64,000 nt of DNA from Nageia nagi (Eukaryota; Pinophyta): NCBI GenBank assembly GCA_050084985.1, contig JBITNC010000001.1, forward strand, positions 208,754,001 to 208,818,000, read 5' to 3'. The notes under the pieces were generated by a model that did no database searches, was not told where the DNA came from, and worked only from the letters and a program-made list of their open reading frames with translations. The position numbers were made by a program, and so were the translations under genes. Positions 55,411 to 64,000 of the stretch are shown here, piece after piece (within the stretch, counting starts at the first letter, position 1; every line of letters begins with the position of its first letter).

Positions 55411-55775
55411 ATCAATTTATCATTGTTCTGTGGAGTTCAGTTCTCATGCAACTGGAGTACACCTCTTGGTGTGAAGGCTCAGTTGTGTGGAACTTAGCTC
55501 TCATACATCAGCTTATCATTATTCTACAGAGTTTGGTTCTCATGCAACTGGAGTACACCTCTTGGTGTGAAGGCTCAGTTGTGTGGAACTTAGCTCTCAT
55601 ACATCAGCTTATCGTTGTTTTGCGGAGTTTGGTTCTTATGCAACTTGGTGCGAAGAGTTGTGTGGAACTTAGCTCTCACATATTAGCTTATCATTGTTTT
55701 ACAGAGTTTGGTTTGTACGCAACTATAGTACACCTCTTGGTGCGAAGGCCAAGTTATGCGGAACTTAGCTCTCCC
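55411..55775 (+). repeat. about 96-bp tandem repeat array (R3)
   Basis: Four units with CACCTCTTGGTGTGAAGGC and GTGTGGAACTTAGCTCTC; two adjacent units (55439-55640) are nearly identical. Confidence 0.85.
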
Positions 55776-55995
55776 CTGTGTATGGTTTTGGTTATCTTGT
55801 GTTGTCATGTGTTATCATGTCTTGTCTTGTGATTTGATCATGTGTGTTATCATGTCTTGTCTTGTGAGTTGTCATATGTGTTGTCATGTTTTGTCTTGTG
55901 ATGTGGTCTTGTCAAGTTGTCGTCCAGTCAACATGTGTGGTCAAGTTGTCTATCTTGTCATTGTCATGTGGGTTGTCAAGTGTGTTATCTTGGGT
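55776..55995 (+). repeat. TGTCATG-rich repeat tract (R3)
   Basis: TGTGTTGTCATGTGTTATCA-type words, equivalent to 3909-4130. Confidence 0.78.
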
Positions 55996-56260
55996 CATCA
56001 ACATTACGACAAGATTATCAGCTTATCAGATTATCAGACATATCAGGCTATCACCTTCTACAGCAAAACGCAAGGGGCAAGCATGCCCAAGGTAAATATC
56101 AAAAGGGAGTTTTCTTAACCTATAAGCTTTGTCATGATGTTGTTTAAGTTTGGAATGGTTAGTGTTCATCATTGCTTATCAAAATTGTTTGTTGTGATAT
56201 TATGTTTTACTTTGAATGCAAAATCTCAAGTCACCTCATGATTCTTTCGATTTCACATCC

Positions 56261-56273
56261 AAAGTGGGGCATC
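56261..56273 (+). other. polypurine tract (R3)
   Basis: AAAGTGGGGCATC directly before the LTR start TGTTAACACA. Confidence 0.78.
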
Positions 56274-57129
56274 TGTTAACACATAAAAATGAATTTATGT
56301 TTTTAAATCAATAAATTAATGAAATATGCTTGGCCTAACTATATGTATTGAATGGATTAAAGTGATAATATCAATGTTTGGCTTGAATATGAATATTGTA
56401 TGGTTTACCTTGAATATTGCATGGTTTATCTTGAATATTGCATGGGTTATCTTGTTTATTGATGTGTTTATATTAAATCTTGTGAATTAACCTTATTTAT
56501 GTGGATGCATGCTGACCTATGGGTGGTATTATCTATTATCTATATAAATAAGGGATCTAATAATAAGTCCACAACAACAAGGATACACATGATCCTGCAT
56601 ATGGTCTTGTAAGTGGCTACCCCTTAAGGTATCTCTTGGTACCGCCTACAAGGCTATGGTTTGTGTGCTTCCTTACGTGAGCTCTCCTGACATATACGAT
56701 CAATTCTGATATTACACTACAATCTAAGATATCTATACTGAAGATCTGGACCTAATCAAGAGGTCAAAGCTATCAAGCTAGGGCCACCGATGCTCCTTTG
56801 TAAACAGAAGAACACCACCGATGCTCTAATACTACTGAAATGGACTTCTCACGGTCCTCTTTTCACATCCTTGCAGGTCACGATGTCATGGAAAAGGTAG
56901 CTTATCATCACTACATCACCAATATCTACATCTTTCATTGTTAGGTACGTTCCATGAGGTAAGTACATGAATCACAGTCTTGGTTGGTACAAGTACATTG
57001 CTGAATTGGTTATGTTGTTTATTTGATATCTAGAATAAATCGCTATCCGTAGCTAGTATACAGATAATATTGAGTTTGTAGATATTTCTCTATTTTTTTA
57101 TTTACATGCTCAATTTTTATTTGTAAACA
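56274..57129 (+). repeat. R3 3' LTR (856 bp)
   Basis: Same length as the 5' LTR and differing by a few per cent, mainly C-to-T or G-to-A. For example, the palindrome GGACCGCCCGCGGTCC has become GGACTTCTCACGGTCC. Confidence 0.93.
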
Positions 57130-57134
57130 ATTAA
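57130..57134. other. target site duplication ATTAA, right (R3)
   Basis: Matches 49540-49544. Confidence 0.9.
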
Positions 57135-57830
57135 ATATACTCCATCACCATGATCTTTAATATATCCAATTTATTTTATCATGTTAATGACATCATGTTA
57201 GGATATGACTTCAATTGCTAGTTTATTATAAGGTTCTTTCCTAAGTATGGAAATTGAATTATCAAGTATGGGGATAATGGTATATAATAAGTCCATTAAA
57301 ATAACCCCTCCAATTAGTCTATTCCATCACCTAGATAATAATTGAGAGAATGAGGGTTCTACTTCCACCACAACTATATCTATCAACAATCCTTTTTTAG
57401 GGTGTTGATCTAGAGAAAATGATATATGCTTCATTATATTGACATAATTTACCTTTTTATTATCCATTACTACAACAAAAGGTTGATCACTAGTATATAT
57501 CAATCCTAAAGTATCAACTTATTTTGGTATTACATTCATAACAACTCCAATATTGATCATATAGTTATGTACTACATAATGATTATCAAAGTCATCATAC
57601 CTTGATGATATATAAAATATTCTATAATTTATATCAAGATTTAACATAAAGGTATCATGTTTATCAAATTTCATCAATGCTTTTTCTTTAGAAAATTTAA
57701 AATTTTTATAGACTTGATCTCTATATTTGAGAACTATCATCAATTCTTTAAGAGTTACAACTACTTTTAATTTAGCAAATTCAAATCCCACATCAAACAT
57801 TATATTTTTAGACTCTATTTTATTTTGCTT
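57135..57830 (-). pseudogene. Ty3/gypsy protease-region remnant (element D)
   Basis: Minus-strand reading gives MFDVGFEFAKLKVVVTLKEL, HNYMINIGVVMNVIPK, DTLGLIYTSDQPFVVVMDNK, SLDQHPKKGLLIDIVVVEVE, PSFSQLLSR, GGVILMDLLYTIIPIL. The stretch 'DIVVV-V-P-F--LLSR-W...GG---MD--Y--IP' is characteristic of the region after the aspartic protease in one group of plant Ty3/gypsy elements. Stops are frequent and the left end is cut by R3. Confidence 0.72.
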
Positions 57831-58500
57831 CTTCTTATCCTATGTAATCAATTCTTTTTTAACTTGGGTAATTACCAAGAGGAATGGGTTCCTGTTGAGT
57901 TTGTAATTTTTAAGAATTATGTTCATGATTATAGATCTTAACATATATACTATTGTTATTAGACTAATTGATTTTTTTAGGAATGGTTCTCTTTCTCAAG
58001 TTGATCACATTCACCTTGTTTGTTATACCTACTACTTTCATGTTAACTTTGTGAAGGATTGTAAGTAGAATTTTTTTCTTGGTTTGTGGAATTTGATCTA
58101 ATGCAACTTATTTGGCTTGATCATGAATTTTTTCCTAAAAACTCATTATGTTATGCATAAATTCTCTTTCTCTCTATTCATATTTAGGTCCCCATAACAA
58201 GTTGACCTCTAATTACTCTTCCTTTGCTTTTGTTTCCTTATGATTTGATGAGTGGATTGTATAATCTTCAATATTATGTGGTAAATCAAAAGAGGAACAA
58301 TATAATGAGTATTCATTTAATATATTAGCAAATGGAAGGGTATTAGGAATAAAGTTTATATATTTTTGAGTTTCTATAGTTTTCTAATTATTATTCTATA
58401 GTATATCACTAAAATTTCTAAATGGAGGTATAGGAATAGGATTTCTAGATGATGCCTCCCTTATATATTGCTATAGACTATTATCTCTATCTATTCTTGA
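57831..58500 (-). other. linker of element D, no recognisable domain
   Basis: AT-rich, decayed sequence between the gag and protease remnants. Occasional His/Cys codons occur but no knuckle I can support. Confidence 0.4.
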
Positions 58501-59150
58501 TAATTGATTGTTAAAATTTAAGAGCATCTCAAAAATTAATCTTAACAACTTTTACATTGGCTATTCTTTAGCAAGAATAAAGAATTCAACTTTTTTTTAT
58601 TTTCTTTCCACTATCAGATCTAAGGAAGATGGTGTAACCTTGCCTACATAGATCATCATTTCTATTTCTATTCTAAGGGTAGTATCCATACATTCTTCTA
58701 GATTTTGAGATTTGAAATCTATTAGCTCATATGTTATTTCCCCAAGGAGATCTTATTTTAATTGGATAATAGAATACATATTATTAGGTGTGTAATTACC
58801 AAGCAATTTATTTATTAATATGATTCATTTGGTATTGAATTCATCTATTGTTTCATTTTATTTCTTCTTGATTATTGATAGCTTAGTGAATATAAGTTTT
58901 TCATTTATTTTATCATCATATTTTTTTTAAGTTTCCTCCAATGCATCATATGTAACTATTGAAGCGATAAGTAATGCATGAAATCATTCTCTAGTATATT
59001 TTTCAATATTTTGATAAAATTTTCTTAAGATATCATCTTCATTTTCTACCTCTAAGATATATAAAACATGCAAAAATACTTTGATGTGTTATTATCCAAT
59101 TAGAATAGTATTTTATTGGAAGAAAGGTAAGTGTTACTTGGATGTTTTCT
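58501..59150 (-). pseudogene. gag remnant (element D)
   Basis: Minus-strand words YTREWFHALLIASIVTYDAL, EETIKKYDDK-like, ETIDEFNTK, LINKLLGNYTPNN, DFKSQNLEECMDTTLRIEIE follow the order of a retrotransposon capsid domain (cleft W, then the E-I-EF-F motif). Several stops and shifts. A TGGTATCAATGTC sequence on the minus strand near 59158-59180 could be its primer site (initiator-Met type), lying just upstream. Confidence 0.62.
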
Positions 59151-59184
59151 TAATAATATCATGACATTGATACCAAATAGTAAG

Positions 59185-60372
59185 GTTTAAATCCCTATAT
59201 CTATTTCATATCTACCTATTTTTAACAAGATTTTGAGCCATTATGATGTTTACTACTAGACTTGAGGATGATATATTTGAAGCACCATATGGAGATGGAA
59301 TATAATGGGTACTTGGTATATATTAATTAAATTTGATATTTTTTTTATCAAGCAAGATCATTTGCTTAGAAAATATGAAAAGTACCCAAGGATATTCAAG
59401 CTTTGGAAAGCGAGGTTCTCCTTTTCTTCTTATTTGGGCTGACTTGTAGATTCTTCTTTTCTTTATTTTGATTTTCTAGAGTTTCCTATGCCTTGATGTT
59501 GCAAATTTTTCTAAATTTAGATTATTTTAAGGCATCAATTAACCAAATGTATGTATTTCAAATAAGATGGATAATCATCCTATGAAATGAAGATGAATAT
59601 CCTTGATAATAATACCAAAAATTATTATGCTAAATGTTTGATATGCTATTAAATTTTAATAGTCGATTATCAAAAATAAAAAGAGATAATCATCCACAAA
59701 ATAATATATGAGAAACATTCTATATCAATCCTAATTCCAAACCTTCAATTAGAAATTTTTGCCAATATACCATGGAATAATAATTGGAAACTTAGATAAA
59801 CTTCAAAAGATATAAAATCTATTCTTACTACCCTACCTTTAGCCAATATCTTAAATTAATACCCATTCTATTATTCTTCTTTGTATTTGCAACATAACAT
59901 CCAAGATTATGTAATCCACTTGTCAAATTAGTAGGATATAAAAATAAATGAAGAGTAATCAAAGATCAACTTGTTATGGAGAGTCTTAAAGATTAATAAA
60001 GAGAAAGGAAATTTAAGCATATTATTATGACTACTTATATAAACATTGATGATCAATCCAAAGAGATTACATCAAATAATTTTTGATAAACTAAGAATAA
60101 AAATATGCTTATAATCCCTCATAAAGTAGACACAAAAGTAATAGGTCAAACAAATAAGGTTAATGAGATCAACTTCATAAATAGAACCATTCCTAATAAA
60201 ATCAACCAGTCTACTAACAATAGCACATATGTTAAGAAATATACATGAAAATGGGTTATGTAATTTTTCTCTTCTCTAAACTTCTTTGGATTATGCAATT
60301 TTTCTCTTCTCAAGACTTCTTTAGATTATGCAATTTCAATATTTTTTATTACATATCCAAAGAGGGACAAAA
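59185..60372. other. unresolved repeat DNA between element D gag and LTR L3
   Basis: No gene. The last 130 bp contain a direct repeat, CTTCTTTGGATTATGCAATTT / CTTCTTTAGATTATGCAATT (about 60280 and 60320), and are collinear with 16985-17064 before L2. So a C2-like 3' end reaches up to the PPT CCAAAGAGGGACAAAA (60357-60372). Confidence 0.55.
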
Positions 60373-61195
60373 TGTAGATGCCTAAAAATGATTTATTATT
60401 TACTTAATAAATAATATTTAGCACATTGAATGATTAAAAGTCAATAATGTATAAATCAAGATAAAACGCTATTATATTGCAACACCATGTGCTAGGACCA
60501 ATGTAATATCATATACCATGGTTTATATTTTAAAGTTATATTGAATATTGAAATGATGTTTATTATTTCTATGTGTTAGCTTTCACTCCTTTCTATTTTC
60601 TTGTAGGTTATAAATATGGAAGGTGAAGTTTGACATCCTTATTAGATCTCTCTGATAGGTAGTTATTTCAAACATCAAACTTATGGTGTCTCTTTATGCC
60701 ACCTATCTTGAGAATTTGTTATACTCTTAGCTTTGTTATCTCTCTCTTGTATGCAACATAAAATTTCCCTTCTTATGCTATCAATAGAGTGCCATTTCTA
60801 TGCAACTAATGGCATGCATCTTCTAGATTATGAAGTCTAAATTTTAGGGAATGGCTCATATATCCATTATAGAGAACATCTATTGAGAGCTCATCTTAAA
60901 TTTGACAACAATCCTTTGGAGATTCATTCCTATTTTATTTTAAGGATTGTATACAAACTGGCTATAGGCCTCACTATATATTAGGTTTATATGTTTCATG
61001 TATATTTCTTTTAATTTGGTATAGAGTTATTATTCATTGTATTAGTAGACCAAAATTTATTTGTTTGTGTATTTATTTAGTATTTACATATTTTTGGTTC
61101 TACAACATCCCTACTCTATTAGTAGTTTAATATTTTCCATAATCAAAGTACATTTTCCATATTATCTCCTTTTTTAAAAACTTAACTTTTTACCA
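60373..61195 (+). repeat. LTR L3 (C2-like, uninterrupted)
   Basis: About 823 bp, TGTAGATGCCTAAAAATG...CTTAACTTTTTACCA, preceded by a PPT. TATA box TATAAATA at about 60610. It serves as the undisturbed reference for L2 and shows the empty site of element A (GAGTTATTATTCATT near 61022). Confidence 0.8.
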
Positions 61196-61199
61196 ATTT

Positions 61200-63085
61200 T
61201 TTTTTCCTCCCCAAAGTAATAAGGGAATTGGGGATACTTGACTACAAACATCAAGGTATTTCTCTATGTGCTAAATGGATTATTCATACCCTTCAAGGTA
61301 ATCAATCTTGGAAAATCTTACTTTGACTCTTTATTTCTACTAGTATTCCCTTAACCATCAAGAATGTTGAGGTATTTATATTCCCTTGCTTATCACTACT
61401 TTAGTTTCCATCAAGATACAAGGCTCCTTTGTTATTAGAAGCATCTAGAAATCTTGGTAACATCTTACTCCTTAGCTTCACTAGAAAGGATCTAGCTTTT
61501 GTAAGGGGATATATTTTAATTTTATGAACATTTTGTGGTCCTATTGTTTGGCTATCAAGGCTTTCCCCTTGCACAAGTCTAATGGGTTCATATCCTAAGA
61601 TTTCTCAAAAAAGATATTTATTCCATCATAAACTTCTTTCATTGGTAAACTAGATACTAGATTCTATAGGAATCCTTCAAGCATAATTTTAAGCTTAGTA
61701 ATGTAGATAAGGATAATTTTGATGTGGTTCTTAATTCTACACCCCATTATATGCTTCATAAAATTAGTATTTATTCCCATATACTATGGTGGATGGATTG
61801 GCATTGGCATGTTGATACATCTTTTCTCAGCTACAAACCCTATATGGGTTACAATTGGATTTCCTCTTTTTAGCCTATGTTGCTTAAGATAAATGGACAT
61901 TGGGACTTTATTTCCACTAATTATTAATGGATATATCATTTTTCTAGTGTTTGTTATTCCTATATTGAACTTAAATAAGCCATTTTTTCCTAGTCTTATG
62001 CATCAAGGGATCCCTATCAAGACACATCTTCATTATATGGGAACTCTTAATCCTAAGTGTGCATTATGTAATAGTCCATAGTCTTACCTCCACTTATTTT
62101 GGGAGTGTCCAAGGTCTAGAAAATCTTAGGAATGGGTTTTTTTCCTTTTTATCCCATTTTCTTATCTCTATATTTTCTTAGTGTCAAGTCCTTCTAGGGG
62201 ATTTTATTGCTTTTTTCATACCCTTTTTTAAGGTCTAGCAGATTTTTTGGGTCATTTTGTTCTTACATATATGGAAAATACATAACATAATTATTTTCAT
62301 GAATCATATTTCATCCATATTATTTGTTCTCCCTAATAAATTAAAAAAATTTAATGATGTTCAACTATAGATTATTTCATAAGCTAATAAGGTTACAGTA
62401 GAATTAGAAAACTTGTGAGATTTATTAGCTCATTAGGCTAAGGCTCCTTACACTATTAATCAAGTTCCTTTTGATCATAGCTATGAGGGTCACTCTTTAT
62501 CTTGATCTTAGAGGTTACCCTCTTCCCATATTTGACATACTTCTATGAATGTGATATGTTCTCTTGGTCATCATTGGTCTTAGCCCTCATTGCCTAGAAT
62601 GAAGTTCAAGGTTGGTGGAGCTTGTTTCTCCTACCATAATAGTGGGTGGGGTGATGATTAATTTATTTTCTCTCCTTTCAAAAATAAACACCAATTCTAT
62701 ACATCTATTAAATTTAATGCTCCCTATGATGGTTGGATCCTAATCCGAGATAATAATTGGTAATCCATGTAGATTGAAAATGACCATAGTTCGATGATTG
62801 GGCATAGTGTCCCTCATAATTCCTATTTTAATGATATATAATTTTTCTTCTTATTTTTCATGAGTATTTATAATTTTGGTGACCTTAGTTTGGTAGCTCT
62901 AGCATCAAGCTATTAAATTTTGATTCTAGGTACTACTGGTGACCTTGGGATGTTCATTATGTTTTTTTAGTATTTCCTAATTATGGTTAATTTGAATCCA
63001 TATGAGATGTATTAACTCCACCCACTTCTTTGTTATAAGGAGTATTTTATATTAATATAAAAATGGCTCTTTCATAAAAAAAATA
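61200..63085 (+). pseudogene. 3' end of a LINE (L1-type) retrotransposon
   Basis: Decayed C-terminal part of a non-LTR reverse transcriptase protein: RELGILDYKHQGISLCAKWI, IHTLQGNQSWKILL near the start, then near 62000-62120 KTHLHYMGTLNPKCALCNSP and YLHLFWECP. These form the C-X2-C...H-X4-C zinc-finger (zf-RVT) found at the end of plant L1 proteins. It ends in ATATTAATATAAAAATGGCT CTTTCAT plus A-run at about 63076-63085, the usual LINE 3' end with tail. It is 5'-truncated next to L3 and full of stops. Confidence 0.8.
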
Positions 63086-63780
63086 TTACATAGAATTTGG
63101 GCCCATATGGTCAATGCAAACATAGGCACAAGATAGTAGAATGATTCCAAACAAAATGAATATACAAAGTGATAAAGGTATGAGCAAAGTACAATTAAAA
63201 GTTGATATGCTCTATTCATACCTAAGTATAAAGTTACTTGTAAGCCATTCTATAATGATAAAGGAAAGAGAAAAGTACAACTAAGAGTATTAAAAATAAG
63301 GCTTTTACAAATACCCCATTGATATAGATTTCCAGTTATGTTCACTTGATAATATGATGTCAGCAATCAATAAAAATGTCTATTTAATATTTAATAATAA
63401 TAATTTTTAAAATAATGAAATGAAACATGTTTTCCTTTCTATATAAAAGCATGCATCATGTCATTATGCAAGAATCTTTAGACATTTCATTACTTTACCT
63501 TCACTAATAATCTCCATAAGAATATTCTCCATGTTGGAAATGATGGAATCAATTCACATCCCTCACAATAATGTCCCTTATAATAATGTTGGATATAAAA
63601 TCAATTGTAGTATGGAATTAACTACATAATTAAAGGTTCTTCATAACTCTAATAATGGTTCTAAGGGGATTCATTAACAATTTGAATGCAATTGTAAACT
63701 TTTCACTATGTTGGTAGAGAAACAATTTTTTTATTATCAACCTCCTAATCATGCAACATAGGTATTGTATTTGGAATATA
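63086..63780. other. AT-rich flank without a recognised gene
   Basis: Contains a diverged repeat (AGTACAATTAAAAGTTGATATG... and AGTACAACTAAGAGTATT at 63190 and 63275). I see no coding signal. Confidence 0.5.
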
Positions 63781-63789
63781 CCTTTCTTC

Positions 63790-64000
63790 CTTTTACTCAA
63801 ACAAAAAGGAAGTTTTCTATAGAGAATTTCAAGAAAATAAAATTATCAGGTGTAAAACTAAATTTTGTAACCTTTTCCAACATTCTTATAACATGTGCTA
63901 AAGCTCTACAAGAAAGTATGGACATACATAAAAGAGTATTTGAAAATGATTTAGCATTGGATATTATTGTTATGACTATCCTTATAGACATGTATGAAAA
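63790..64000 (+). pseudogene. PPR gene fragment at the right edge
   Basis: One open plus-strand stretch reads GVKLNFVTFSNILITCAKAL, then MDIHKRVFENDLALDIIVMT and ILIDMYEK at the edge. It matches the plant PPR pattern 'GVKPN-TF--IL-ACAK---L--G--IH--V---G---D--V--ALIDMYAK'. The preceding 63480-63790 is out of frame and decayed. It continues beyond the window, so whether it is part of a gene or a pseudogene cannot be settled here. Confidence 0.75.

Larger units (their letters stand above)
49545..57129 (+). mobile_element. R3: complete gag-only LTR retrotransposon with antisense PMD gene (7585 bp)
   Basis: Two LTRs of 856 bp (49545-50400 and 56274-57129), PBS at 50403, PPT at 56261-56273, target duplication ATTAA. 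The internal region holds gag on the plus strand and the PMD gene on the minus strand, with repeat arrays towards the 3' LTR. No protease, RT or integrase is present. It is the best preserved of the three R copies and the reference for the family. Confidence 0.94.

Noticed and set aside
61200-62500. Host gene with zinc finger
   Set aside because: The order of motifs (GILDYKHQGISLCAKW, then CALC...HLFWEC) and the A-rich 3' end identify it as the C-terminus of a LINE.

Overview
The window is nuclear DNA from a seed plant. It consists almost entirely of nested LTR retrotransposons and is AT-rich, with TG/CA in excess where CG would be expected, as in heavily methylated DNA. I see no intact single-copy host gene, rRNA or tRNA. 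The only host-like pieces are two decayed PPR gene fragments whose style (short MYAK-type and SWTA-type repeats) recalls the expanded PPR families of conifers. Very large Tat/Ogre-like elements, a decayed LINE and deep nesting fit a gymnosperm, probably a conifer. That placement is inference, not proof.

Layout. (1) 1-11910: two copies of a gag-only retrotransposon family (here 'R') in tandem, sharing an LTR (internal R1, LTR, internal R2, LTR). (2) 11911-14403: the 3' part of a Ty3/gypsy element (C1) with a decayed integrase, a PPT and an LTR-like end. (3) 14404-17706 plus 49304-49468: a related element (C2), with a plant-mobile-domain (PMD) gene antisense to it, then its 3' LTR. (4) Element A, 17707-49298, minus strand, sits inside the C2 LTR with target duplication GTTAT. 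It has a gag but no visible polymerase and carries a PPR fragment in its leader. (5) Element B, 21952-39903, minus strand, sits inside A with target duplication CTATA and two 845-bp LTRs. It is a near-complete Tat-lineage element: gag, protease, RT, RNase H, integrase, an extra sense ORF, then an antisense PMD gene. (6) 49545-57129: a complete R copy (R3), 7585 bp, target duplication ATTAA. (7) 57135-61195: decayed gag-protease on the minus strand and another C-type LTR. (8) 61200-63085: the 3' end of a LINE. (9) 63790-64000: a PPR fragment.

The main observation is that three distinct retrotransposon families here (R, B and C2) each carry a PMD gene on the strand opposite to the element, close to its 3' end. 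In all three the gene starts with a short exon of 17 to 32 codons, followed by a phase-0 intron and then the PMD exon. R also has a TATA box at a fixed distance in all three copies and a coiled-coil last exon behind a second intron. R and B in addition carry many decayed copies of a CG-containing short motif (near CACCGRYGTTY; in R often a palindrome near GGACCGCC-GGCGGTCC) in their LTRs and around the PMD gene. PMD proteins and antisense ORFs are already known from plant transposable elements. The shared exon layout and the accompanying repeated motif are what may be new.

All the reading frames described are broken by stop codons or frameshifts, mostly of the CAG-to-TAG or CGA-to-TGA kind, so this locus is a fossil bed and not an active system.
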